In this document: positions 33,587 to 41,747 of the stretch, one piece after another | How positions within the stretch are numbered: position 1 is the stretch's first letter | How the letters are laid out: the number at the start of each line of letters is the position of its first letter | DNA from: Pseudoroseicyclus tamaricis | Lineage (GTDB): Bacteria; Pseudomonadota; Alphaproteobacteria; Rhodobacterales; Rhodobacteraceae | Length of the DNA stretch: 64,000 nt | NCBI RefSeq assembly: GCF_012070395.1 | Contig: NZ_JAAFYS010000003.1 | Location: forward strand, 434,001 to 498,000 | Direction of reading: 5' to 3' | Notes under the pieces: model-generated | What the model saw: the letters and a program-made list of their open reading frames with translations, nothing else | The model's database searches: none | What the model was told of the DNA's origin: nothing | Translations under genes and position numbers: made by a program

Positions 33587-34794
33587 CAGGCCGCCGCCGC
33601 CCTCCGGCTCCCCCTCTCGCCCTTTTCCAAATACTCCGGGGGGGCCGCAGGCGGGGGGCCGCGCCCCCCTCCGTCCTTGCCGCTCTCGCCGTCCTCACCC
33701 TCCTCGCCGCGCCGGCCGCCGCCCAGCAGGGCACGGCCGCCGCAGCCGAGGCGGCCGCCGCATCGCTCCGCGCCGCCGAATCGCAGCTCGCCGCCGCGGG
33801 CACGGCGAGCGACCGCGTCGCGGCGCTGACGGAGACGGTGCGCGCCTACGAGGAGGGCCTCGCCACCCTGCGCGAGGGGCTGCGCCGCGCCGCCATCCGC
33901 CAGCAGGCGCTTGAGGCGGAGCTGGACGCCTCCTCGGGCGAGATTTCCGCCCTCCTCGCCATGCTGCAGACGATGGGGCGGGCTCCGGCGCCGCTCCTCC
34001 TCCTCCACCCCTCCGGGCCGCTCGGCACGGCGCGGGCGGGGATGATGATCTCCGAGCTGACCCCCGCCCTCCAGCAGGAGGTGGAGGCGCTGCGCGCCAA
34101 GCTGACCGAGGTGGAGGAGCTGCGCCTGCTGCAGGCCGGCGCCGCCTCGACGCTGGAGGACGGCCTGCGCGGCGCGCAGGAGGCGCGGGCCGCACTCTCC
34201 TCCGCCATCGCCGACCGGACGGACCTGCCCCGCAAGTTCATCGAGGATCCGATCTCCACCGCTCTCCTCATCGCCTCCACCGACACGCTTGACGGGTTTG
34301 CTGCCGGGCTCGGGCAGGTGATCGACGAGGAGCTGGCCGGCGCCGCGCCCGACGCGGCGGAGCTGAAGGGCTCCCTGCCGCTGCCGGTGCCGGGCGAGGT
34401 GATCCGCCGCTTCGGCGAGGCGGATGCCGCCGGCATCGCCCGGCCCGGCCTCATCCTCGCCACCCGGCCCCGCGCCCTCGTCACCGCGCCCGCGGCGGCC
34501 ACCATCCGCTTCCGTGGCCAGCTCCTCGATTACGGCAACGTGGTGATCCTCGAGCCGAGCCCCGGCATCCTCATCGTGCTCGCCGGGCTGGGGGAGGTCT
34601 TCGGTCAGGCGGGCCAGATCGTGCCGCAGGGCGAGCCGGTTGGCCTCATGGGAGGCGATCCTCCCGCGGCTGACGCGATTTTGACTGAATCCGCGCAAGG
34701 GCTGGGAGCCACCCGGCCCGAGACGCTGTATGTAGAAGTCCGGGACGCGCAGACCCCGATCGACCCCGCGGAGTGGTTCGATCTTGGCCAGTAA
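33583..34794 (+). CDS. EnvC/NlpD-like murein hydrolase activator with degenerate LytM domain
   Basis: 403 residues. A signal-peptide core (LAALAVLTLLAAPAAAQ, about 33-48) follows an unusually long basic N-region. Long coiled coils run to about residue 260, then a LytM (M23) domain at about 275-395. The metal-binding motifs of active M23 peptidases are absent: the region that normally has HxxxD and HxH reads RALVTAPAAATIRF and ILIVLAGLG, so it is an EnvC-type activator rather than an enzyme. Positioned between gpmI and ctpA. The first 33 residues are encoded in part by a GC-rich repeat (33622-33670), leaving no other start codon downstream of it. Confidence 0.87.
   Translation: MTGRRRPPAPPLALFQILRGGRRRGAAPPSVLAALAVLTLLAAPAAAQQGTAAAAEAAAASLRAAESQLAAAGTASDRVAALTETVRAYEEGLATLREGLRRAAIRQQALEAELDASSGEISALLAMLQTMGRAPAPLLLLHPSGPLGTARAGMMISELTPALQQEVEALRAKLTEVEELRLLQAGAASTLEDGLRGAQEARAALSSAIADRTDLPRKFIEDPISTALLIASTDTLDGFAAGLGQVIDEELAGAAPDAAELKGSLPLPVPGEVIRRFGEADAAGIARPGLILATRPRALVTAPAAATIRFRGQLLDYGNVVILEPSPGILIVLAGLGEVFGQAGQIVPQGEPVGLMGGDPPAADAILTESAQGLGATRPETLYVEVRDAQTPIDPAEWFDLGQ
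33622..33670. repeat. REP-like GC-rich sequence inside the EnvC-like gene start
   Basis: CTTTTCCAAATACTCCGGGG followed by a GGGGGGCCGCGCCCCCC hairpin, the same kind of sequence as at 26377, 28493 and 54730, but here it lies within the coding sequence and encodes part of the signal peptide N-region. Confidence 0.7.
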
Positions 34795-34833
34795 CGGCCA
34801 GGACCGGGGACAGGGGCACACAGGAAGGCAGGC

Positions 34834-36198
34834 ATGAAGAAATTCGCACTCGCCGCCGTCGGCGGCACGGCTCTGGGGCTTTTGGTGACGACGCAGGTCG
34901 CCGGCCCGCTGCTCGCACAGGACGCGGAGGGCAACTCCTCGATCTACGAGCAGCTCGACCTGTTCGGCGACATCTTCGAGCGCATTCGCGCCCAATATGT
35001 CGAGGAGGTGGACGAGACCAAGCTGATCGAGGCCGCCATCAACGGCATGCTCACCTCGCTCGACCCGCACTCCTCCTACCTCTCGCCCGAGGATGCCGCC
35101 GACATGCGCGTGCAGACCCGCGGCGAGTTCGGCGGCCTCGGGATCGAGGTCACGCAGGAAGAGGGCTGGGTGAAGGTCGTCTCCCCCATGGACGGCACGC
35201 CCGCCGATGCCGCCGGCATGATGTCCGGCGATTTCATCACCGCCGTCGATGGCGAGAGCCTGCTCGGCCTGACGCTCGACGAGGCGGTGGAGCTGATGCG
35301 CGGGCCCGTCGGGTCGGAGATCATCATCACCGTGGTGCGCGAGGGCGAGCCTGAGCCATTCGACGTCTCCCTCATCCGCGACACCATCCGCCTGACCGCC
35401 GTGCGCGCCCGCTCGGAGGGGGAGACGGTGGTGCTGCGCGTCTCCACCTTCAACGACCAGACCTTCCCGAACCTGCAGGACGGGCTGGAGGAGCAGATCG
35501 AGGCGGCCGGCGGTATTTCGAATATCAACGGCGTGGTGCTCGATCTGCGCAACAACCCCGGCGGCCTGCTCAACCAGGCGATCTACATCTCCGACGCTTT
35601 CCTCGAGTCGGGGGAGATCGTCTCCACCCGCGGCCGCGTCTCCAGCGACGAGCATTACAGCGCCACGCCGGGTGACTTGATCGACGGCAAGCCGATCGTG
35701 GTGCTCGTCAACAACGGCACCGCCTCCGCCTCGGAGATCGTGGCGGGCGCGCTGCAGGATCATCACCGCGCCATCGTCGTCGGCACCCAGAGCTTCGGCA
35801 AGGGCTCCGTCCAGACGGTCATGCCGCTGCGCGGTGACGGCGCCATGCGGCTGACGACGGCGCGCTACTACACGCCGTCCGGCCGCTCCATTCAGGCGCT
35901 CGGCATCTCGCCCGACATCATCGTCGAGCAGCCCGCCCCCGTGCCGGTGGACGAGGACGCGGAGGAGAGCCCGGCGCCCCGCCCCTTCGGCGAGGCCAAC
36001 CTGCGCGGCGCGCTCGAGAGCGAGATGACCGACGATGACCTCACGCTGCTGGAGGAGGATCGCGCCCGCGCCGAGGCCGCCGCGCTCCTCCGCGAGGAGG
36101 ATTACCAGCTCGCCTACGCCGTCGATCTGCTGCGCGGGCTGGAAGCGCTCGGCCCGGCCCTCGGCCCCCTGCAGCAGCAGGCGGCCGTCGCGGAATGA
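34834..36198 (+). CDS. ctpA: Carboxy-terminal processing protease (S41 family)
   Basis: 454 residues with a signal or membrane anchor (about 4-28). A PDZ domain lies at about 88-170 (GGLGIEVTQEEGWVKVVSP). The Ser-Lys catalytic region follows: VLVNNGTASASEIVAGAL (Ser) and QSFGKGSVQT (Lys). The C-terminal domain is extended, acidic and coiled. It cleaves periplasmic substrates, often cell-wall hydrolases or their regulators, which fits its place after an EnvC-like gene. Stop overlaps rppH (ATGA). Confidence 0.94.
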   Translation: MKKFALAAVGGTALGLLVTTQVAGPLLAQDAEGNSSIYEQLDLFGDIFERIRAQYVEEVDETKLIEAAINGMLTSLDPHSSYLSPEDAADMRVQTRGEFGGLGIEVTQEEGWVKVVSPMDGTPADAAGMMSGDFITAVDGESLLGLTLDEAVELMRGPVGSEIIITVVREGEPEPFDVSLIRDTIRLTAVRARSEGETVVLRVSTFNDQTFPNLQDGLEEQIEAAGGISNINGVVLDLRNNPGGLLNQAIYISDAFLESGEIVSTRGRVSSDEHYSATPGDLIDGKPIVVLVNNGTASASEIVAGALQDHHRAIVVGTQSFGKGSVQTVMPLRGDGAMRLTTARYYTPSGRSIQALGISPDIIVEQPAPVPVDEDAEESPAPRPFGEANLRGALESEMTDDDLTLLEEDRARAEAAALLREEDYQLAYAVDLLRGLEALGPALGPLQQQAAVAE

Positions 36199-36662
36199 GC
36201 GGCAAGGACTACCGGCCCTGCGTGGGCATCATGCTCGCCGATGACGCGGGCCGCATCTTCCTCGGCCAGCGGGCGGACATGGCGACCCCCGCCTGGCAGA
36301 TGCCGCAGGGCGGCATCGACCCGGGCGAGGGGGCGGAGGAAGCGGCCCTCCGCGAGTTGATGGAAGAGACGGGCCTCGGCCCCGACAAGGTAAAGATCGT
36401 GGCGCGGACGGCGGAGCCTCTGCGCTACGACTTTCCGGCGGAGCTCGACGGGGCCATCGCGAAGGGCAAATGGCGCGGTCAGGAACAGGTCTGGTTCCTC
36501 ATGCGTTTCCGCGGCGAGGATGCCGACGTGCGGCTCGATGCGCACGAGGTCGAATTCTCCGACTGGAAATGGGCGGAGCGGGACGAGATCGTCCCCGCCA
36601 TCGTCCCCTTCAAGCGCGAGGTCTACGCCCGCGCCCTCGCGGAACTGGAGCCCTATCTGTGA
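36195..36662 (+). CDS. rppH: RNA pyrophosphohydrolase
   Basis: 155-residue Nudix enzyme that removes pyrophosphate from mRNA 5' ends (or hydrolyses diadenosine polyphosphates). The Nudix box runs from GGIDPGE (about residue 37) to REL.EETGL with all catalytic glutamates. YRPCVGIMLADD and the WRGQEQVWFLMRF segment fit RppH/InvA. Overlaps ctpA upstream and the next gene downstream. Confidence 0.94.
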   Translation: MSGKDYRPCVGIMLADDAGRIFLGQRADMATPAWQMPQGGIDPGEGAEEAALRELMEETGLGPDKVKIVARTAEPLRYDFPAELDGAIAKGKWRGQEQVWFLMRFRGEDADVRLDAHEVEFSDWKWAERDEIVPAIVPFKREVYARALAELEPYL

Positions 36663-37156
36663 AGCCCCTCGCCCTCGCCGCCGCCACGCTCTCCCTCACC
36701 GCCACCAGCGCGCAGGCGCTCACCTGCCTCGCCCCCGACGTGGCGACGACCTATCAGGAGGTCGCCGCCGCCGAGGAGCAGTACATGGTACTCGAAGGCA
36801 CGCTGACCTTCGACGCGGATCTGATGCCGCCGTCGACGCTTTCCACTGTGCCCGAGGGCGGGCTGCACCCCGATCCGGTGCCCGCGATCTTCCACGGCTC
36901 GCACCTTGCCGCCGACAACGCGTTCTCGGGCCCTTTGGAAGGCACGCCGGTAACGCTGGAGATCGATTGCGCCGCCGCCTTCTGCACCTCCCTCGCCTCG
37001 CCGATGGACGTGCTCGCCTTCGTCGAGGTCGGCGACGGCACCATGCGGCTCGACGCCCGCCCCTGCAGCGACAAGATCTTCATCAATCCCTCCGACGAGA
37101 TGCTGCAGACGGTGCTCGACTGCCGCGCCGGCGAGAGCTGCGGCGAGGCGGGCTGA
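36659..37156 (+). CDS. Secreted cysteine-containing protein, 165 aa
   Basis: Starts with a GTG that overlaps the rppH stop (GTGA); signal peptide about 1-20 (ending TSAQALTC). Mature protein about 145 residues with several cysteines (TCLAP, IDCAAAFC, RPCSD, LDCRAGESC), likely disulphide-bonded in the periplasm. A central block of strands (YMVLEGTLTFD) suggests a small beta-barrel. No family recognised. Confidence 0.72.
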   Translation: MKPLALAAATLSLTATSAQALTCLAPDVATTYQEVAAAEEQYMVLEGTLTFDADLMPPSTLSTVPEGGLHPDPVPAIFHGSHLAADNAFSGPLEGTPVTLEIDCAAAFCTSLASPMDVLAFVEVGDGTMRLDARPCSDKIFINPSDEMLQTVLDCRAGESCGEAG

Positions 37157-37179
37157 GGGCCCGCCCCGCCTTCCCACCT

Positions 37180-37437
37180 TCACTCCCAGGCGATCAGTTC
37201 CGCCGTCGTCCCCGTCGCCATGACGCGGACGGCACGGACAGGCAGCACCTGCCCCACCACCACCTCGTAGGCCACTTCCGTTCCCGCCTTGTCCCTGAGG
37301 ACGGCGGTGCCGGAGCTGTTGGCGTAGAGCGCCCGGGGCAGCGGGTCGAAGTCGGCCGCGTCATTGGGCACGACCACCTGATGCCGGCTGGCGGGCGAGG
37401 TGAGGCTCTGGGCATGGGTGGCGAAGTTGTCGGCCAT
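37180..37437 (-). CDS. Similar to GTA head-spike base protein (Rcc01079-like), 85 aa
   Basis: The ATG at 37437 gives MADNFATHAQSLTSPASRHQ followed by LPRALYANSSGTAVL and a C-terminal LPVRAVRVMATGTTAELIAWE. The DPLPRALY...G, LPVR.VRV.ATGTTA pattern resembles the small spike-base family known from Rhodobacter gene transfer agents and related phages. It is a lone gene here; no capsid, tail or spike-fibre gene is next to it. In R. capsulatus the spike genes are also outside the main GTA cluster, so a single distant gene could still serve a GTA. Alternative: a conserved small protein with a phage-derived fold. Confidence 0.62.
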   Translation of the reverse strand: MADNFATHAQSLTSPASRHQVVVPNDAADFDPLPRALYANSSGTAVLRDKAGTEVAYEVVVGQVLPVRAVRVMATGTTAELIAWE

Positions 37438-37492
37438 ATCGGGCTCTCCGGTCGGTGCAAAACTGGCCGGATGCTCACCCGAAGAGGTTAAT

Positions 37493-37515
37493 GCCGCCCG
37501 GAAGCACCGGGCGGC
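37493..37515 (-). terminator. Terminator-like hairpin after manC
   Basis: A perfect 9-bp stem (GCCGCCCGG and complement) with a 5-base loop begins 22 bases beyond the manC stop. No long T-run. It separates manC from the spike-base-like gene. Confidence 0.55.
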
Positions 37516-37536
37516 GTTCCTGCGATGCCGCAACGC

Positions 37537-38985
37537 CTAGCCGCGTTCGCCCTGCCCGCGGGAATAGACGTCCTGGTAGCGGACGATATCGTCCTCGCCG
37601 ACATAGGCGCCCGTCTGCACCTCGATGAGGACCATCGGCACCTTGCCGGGGTTCTCCATCCGGTGGACGGCGCCGAGGGGGATGTAGACGGACTGGTTCT
37701 CCGTCACGAGCGTCACCTCCTCATCCACCGTCACCTTCGCCGTGCCCTCGACGACGATCCAGTGCTCGGAGCGATGGAAGTGGCTCTGCAGGCTGAGCGA
37801 GGCACCGGGATGGACCATGATGCGCTTCACCTGGAAACGCGGCCCGACGACGAGGCTCTCGAAATAGCCCCAGGGGCGGTGATCCTTCGGGAAGTGCGTC
37901 GCCTGCGACGAGCCCTTCTCCTTCAGCGCGGTGACGGCTTTCTTGACGTCCTGCGCGCGGGACATGTCGGCCACGAGCACGGCGTCGTTCATGGCCACCG
38001 CCATGATGTTCTTCAGCCCGATGCCGACGACCTCCAGCCGGTCGGATTCCGACCGCAAGAGCGTGTCGTCACAGTCGATCGCTGTGGCATCGCCGGAGAG
38101 GGTGACGCCCCGCCCGTCCGGCCCGCTCTCCCGCCAAACGGCATCCCAGCCGCCGAGGTCGGACCAGTGGGCGGAGAAGGGCACGACGGACAGGTTGTCC
38201 GCCTTCTCCATGACGGCGTAGTCGATGGAGATATCCTCCGCATTGGCCCAGGCCGCCGGATCGAGCCGGAGGAAGCCGAGATCGGTCGCGGCCTCGGTGA
38301 CGGCCGTGCCCACCGGCTCCATCAGGCCGGGGGCGTGCGCCTCGAAGGCGGCGAGGATGTCGCGGACGCGGAAGAGGAAGATGCCGGCGTTCCAGAGGTA
38401 GTTGCCGGCGGAGAGCATCTCCGCCGCCCGCTCGGCATCCGGCTTCTCGACGAAGCGGGCTAGCGGCTGGGCGGCGCCATCTTCAGGCGGGCCCTCGAGC
38501 TCCAGATAGCCGTACCCGGTCTCCGCCCATGTGGGCGTGATGCCGAAGGTGACGAGCTTGCCCGCCTCCACCGCCGCGATGCCCCTGGCGATGGCGGCGC
38601 GGAAGGCGTCGGTGTCGGGGATGTGGTGGTCGGACGGGGCGACGAGCATGATCCGCTCGGGATCCTCCGCCGCCAGATGCAGCGCCGCCGCCAACGCGGC
38701 GGGGGCCGTGTTGCGCCCCTCCGGCTCGATCAGAACAGCGCCGGGATCGATCCCTACCTCGGCCAGCTGCTCGGTGACGATGAAGCGGAAGTCGGAGTTG
38801 GTGAGGACGACGGGTTTCGCAAAGCTCAGCCCCTCTTCCTTGCCCGCAAGCCGGAGAGCAGAAGCCTGGAAAAGGCTCTCTTCACCGAGCAGTCGTGAGA
38901 ACTGCTTGGGATATGACTTGCGGGAAAGCGGCCAAAGCCGGGTGCCGGAGCCACCGGCAAGGAGAACGGGGGTAATGTCTGTCAC
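37537..38985 (-). CDS. manC: Mannose-1-phosphate guanylyltransferase / mannose-6-phosphate isomerase
   Basis: 482 residues, type II bifunctional form. The nucleotidyltransferase domain (about 1-340) carries VLLAGGSGTRLWPLSR, KQF, and FVEKPD; the C-terminal cupin isomerase domain (about 360-475) has RPWGYFESL, SLQSHFHRSEHWIVVEG and IPLGAVHRMENPG. It makes GDP-mannose for surface polysaccharide. It lies between the spike-base-like gene and the tyrosine-kinase/export gene, all on the reverse strand. Confidence 0.94.
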   Translation of the reverse strand: MTDITPVLLAGGSGTRLWPLSRKSYPKQFSRLLGEESLFQASALRLAGKEEGLSFAKPVVLTNSDFRFIVTEQLAEVGIDPGAVLIEPEGRNTAPAALAAALHLAAEDPERIMLVAPSDHHIPDTDAFRAAIARGIAAVEAGKLVTFGITPTWAETGYGYLELEGPPEDGAAQPLARFVEKPDAERAAEMLSAGNYLWNAGIFLFRVRDILAAFEAHAPGLMEPVGTAVTEAATDLGFLRLDPAAWANAEDISIDYAVMEKADNLSVVPFSAHWSDLGGWDAVWRESGPDGRGVTLSGDATAIDCDDTLLRSESDRLEVVGIGLKNIMAVAMNDAVLVADMSRAQDVKKAVTALKEKGSSQATHFPKDHRPWGYFESLVVGPRFQVKRIMVHPGASLSLQSHFHRSEHWIVVEGTAKVTVDEEVTLVTENQSVYIPLGAVHRMENPGKVPMVLIEVQTGAYVGEDDIVRYQDVYSRGQGERG

Positions 38986-39316
38986 GTTTTTCTGTCCCTG
39001 AAATAGCTTTTGTCTTTGCCTCTCCTCCGCGGCGGACCTTTGCCAAATTGCACAGGCAGGGCAAGGATCTAACCGCGAATTTCGAAGGCTTGCCGGAAAC
39101 TGGCGATACTAAACAACTACTTTGGCAGGAGTCTGATCCCGCGCGCGAGACCTGCTGATCAAACGTGGTTCATCTCGAACGGGAACACGACGCTTTCGCC
39201 ATGGTCGGAGCCGTTTGCTATCTGGGCAGACTGTCGTAACAAAAATACGGCCCGCACCGGTTTAGGATGCGGACCTTCTTTTCGAGCGTGCAACGTCATC
39301 GAAGCCGCCCTCAACC
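38986..39316. other. 331-bp intergenic region between the tyrosine kinase and manC
   Basis: Noticeably less GC-rich than the coding sequence. It contains the terminator of the kinase gene near 39245-39275 and should hold the manC promoter nearer 39000-39200. No gene seen. Confidence 0.6.
39241..39275 (-). terminator. Rho-independent terminator of the tyrosine kinase gene
   Basis: An 8-base stem with one mismatch (GGCCCGCA at 39249-39256 with TGCGGACC at 39268-39275) is followed on the reverse strand by GTATTTTTGTT, a real T-run. It lies about 40-75 bases after the stop. Confidence 0.68.
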
Positions 39317-41500
39317 TCAGTTCGTGTAGTACTTGTTGCCGTAGCCGCCGTAGCCGTAGCCGTACTTCTCGCCGTAGCCATAGCGGCGCATGCCGCGGGG
39401 GTTAATCTGCGTGAGCACGGTGCCGGTGACCTGCTGGCCCACCGTCTCGAACATGCGCAGACCGTCCTGCACCTGGTTGCGGCTGGTCCTGTCCCACCGA
39501 ACGGCGAAGACGACAGCATCGGCGTTGTTGGCGATGATCCGGGCGTCCGGCACGATCAGCACCGGCGGGGTGTCGATGATGATGTAGTCATAGGCTTGGC
39601 GGATGTGCCGGCAGAACTCCCGGAACCGCTCGGAGGAGAAGACGTCCGCCGCGTTGGAATGCGTCTTCTCGCCGGCGAGGATATCCGCGCCCAGCACCTC
39701 GCTGTGGACCACGGCATCTTCCAGCTGAACCGAGCCGGTGAGGACCGAGACGAGCCCCTTGTCGGACTTCTGCAAGATCTCCTCGAAATACTGCCCGAAG
39801 GTCCGCCGGCGGATGTCACCCTCGATCAACAGCACCTTCTTGTCCATCCCCCCGAGGTTCTGGGCGAGCGCGATGGAGCTGGTCGTCTTGCCTTCGCCCT
39901 GCAGCGAAGAGGTGACCATGATGAGCCGCGGCGGGTTGTCGATGTTGGAGAACATGATCGACGTGCGAAGGTTGCGGATCGCCTCGGCGGCCTGCGAGTT
40001 GGGCTTGTCGTGCAGGTAGGAGAGGATGCCGCGGCGCTTGCGCGTCGGGAAGATCGGCAGCTGCCCCAGCACCGTCCGCCCCGTCAGCCGTTCCAGATCC
40101 GCCGCCGTGCGGAAGGTGTTGCTGCGCATCTCCATGATCAGCACGATCGCGGTGCCGATCATCAGGCCGAGGAGGACAGCCACCGCGACGATCAACTGCT
40201 TGTTCGGCGCGCTTGGGTTCGTCGGGATCACGGCGTTGGAGAGGATGCGGCTGTCGGCCTGCTGGATGCCTTCCTGCGCCGCCGTCTCCTTCAGGCGGGT
40301 CAGGAAGTATTCGTAGAGCAGCCGGTTCGCCTCTGCCTCGCGGGTAAGCTGCTGAAGCTGCGTGAGCGCCTGCGTCTGGGAGACGTAATCCGCCTCGAGC
40401 TGGGCCTCGGCCTGCTCGAAGGAGTTGTACTGCGTCCGCAGCCGCTGCAGGTTGATCTGCTCGCGCGAGAGCACCTGCTCGAACCGCTCCTGCGCGGCCT
40501 CCGCCGCGCGCGGATCGGTCGCGGCGCGCGTCGCCAGCGTCACGAGCTGCGCATCGTCCGCGGCGGCGGCCTGCTCTTCGAGCGTCTCCGCCGCTTCGAG
40601 CCGCGCGATTCGGGCCTCGACCGTCTCCACCTGTTCGGCGGCGTCGGCGACGCGGGTGCGCATTTCCTGCAGCTGCCGCTCCAGCGCCATGACCGATTCG
40701 GGGGAGACGACCTCGTTCTCGGTCGTGAATTCCGACACGCGGGCCTCGGCGACCTGCAGCTGGTCCTCCAGCTCGGTCACCCGCTCGGTCAGCCAGGTCG
40801 TCGCCTGCTCGGTGGCGTCAAACTTCACCTGCAGCTGATTCTCGATGTACTGGTCGACGATGGTGTCGGCGATAAGGGCCGACTTCTCCGCCGAGGTGGT
40901 CGTCACCGTGATGGTGAAGACATATGAGCCGTTCGGTGTGTTCGACACCGACATGGCTTCCAGCAGATTGTTGATCGTGACGTCCTGCTCGCGCGCGGGT
41001 GTCCGCGCCGCGGCCGCTGCGGCCGGGTCAACCGGAGCCATGCCGAGCAGGGTCTTCACAAACGCCTTGGCGTCCTCGATCCCCTCGTTGATCCCGGTCG
41101 CGAGAGAGGGCTCGGGCGTCACCTCGATAAAGGTGTTGAACTCAGGGTCGCTCGTCAGGTCGAGCTCCTCGACCACCCGCGCCATCAGCGAGCGGGCACG
41201 GATCACCTCCATCTCGGAGGTCAGCTCGCCGTCGGTGCCGCCGAAGCCGCCGACCACGGCTTCCAGATCGATGACGTTGGACTGGTCCGGCTCCATGATG
41301 ACAACGGAGCGCGCGGTGTAGAGCGGTACGGCCACGACGTAGGCGCGCCAGATCCCGATGATCGCAGCGATGAGCATGCAGGCGAGGATGATGTACTTGC
41401 CGCGCCAGATGGTCTGCAGCAGGGCCCCGATATCGATGACGTCATCGTCTTGAACGCTCGTATCCGGGGCCTGGGGCGCCACTGCACTCATCTTCACCAT
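39317..41500 (-). CDS. Wzc-type polysaccharide co-polymerase and BY-kinase
   Basis: 727 residues. An N-terminal Wzz domain is bounded by transmembrane helices (about 36-58 and 440-460), with a long periplasmic coiled coil (about 215-420). The cytoplasmic kinase has Walker A SSLQGEGKTTSS, Walker A' VLLIEGDIRRR (unusual: Glu-Gly-Asp rather than the common Asp-Ala-Asp) and Walker B YIIIDTPP. A tyrosine/glycine tail at the C-terminus (YGYGEKYGYGYGG plus YGNKYY) is the autophosphorylation cluster. Such proteins control chain length and export of exopolysaccharide. An alternative start is ATG at 41491. No wza/wzx/wzy gene is in the window. Confidence 0.93.
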   Translation of the reverse strand: MVKMSAVAPQAPDTSVQDDDVIDIGALLQTIWRGKYIILACMLIAAIIGIWRAYVVAVPLYTARSVVIMEPDQSNVIDLEAVVGGFGGTDGELTSEMEVIRARSLMARVVEELDLTSDPEFNTFIEVTPEPSLATGINEGIEDAKAFVKTLLGMAPVDPAAAAAARTPAREQDVTINNLLEAMSVSNTPNGSYVFTITVTTTSAEKSALIADTIVDQYIENQLQVKFDATEQATTWLTERVTELEDQLQVAEARVSEFTTENEVVSPESVMALERQLQEMRTRVADAAEQVETVEARIARLEAAETLEEQAAAADDAQLVTLATRAATDPRAAEAAQERFEQVLSREQINLQRLRTQYNSFEQAEAQLEADYVSQTQALTQLQQLTREAEANRLLYEYFLTRLKETAAQEGIQQADSRILSNAVIPTNPSAPNKQLIVAVAVLLGLMIGTAIVLIMEMRSNTFRTAADLERLTGRTVLGQLPIFPTRKRRGILSYLHDKPNSQAAEAIRNLRTSIMFSNIDNPPRLIMVTSSLQGEGKTTSSIALAQNLGGMDKKVLLIEGDIRRRTFGQYFEEILQKSDKGLVSVLTGSVQLEDAVVHSEVLGADILAGEKTHSNAADVFSSERFREFCRHIRQAYDYIIIDTPPVLIVPDARIIANNADAVVFAVRWDRTSRNQVQDGLRMFETVGQQVTGTVLTQINPRGMRRYGYGEKYGYGYGGYGNKYYTN

Positions 41501-41747
41501 GTCCCGTACATTCCGCTATCGCTTCCAAAAACCGCTTAGCCGGCAGCCGCATACGACTCAACCGCAACAATCCGTGAATGCCTGCACATCGGAAATAACC
41601 CGCCCGGCATCCGCACCCTTAGAGCGCTGTTCCGCGATTGGAAGCGACTGGACATGACGCGGTTGACAGGACTCGAAAAGTCCTCACCAGTGTCGCTTTT
41701 TTAAGCAGCGAGGTCCAGACCCTGCGTGTTCGGCAGGCGCAGTCTTG

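Noticed and set aside
33166-35766. 866-codon open frame on the - strand
   Set aside because: Antisense to the EnvC-like and ctpA genes; no motif and biased composition.
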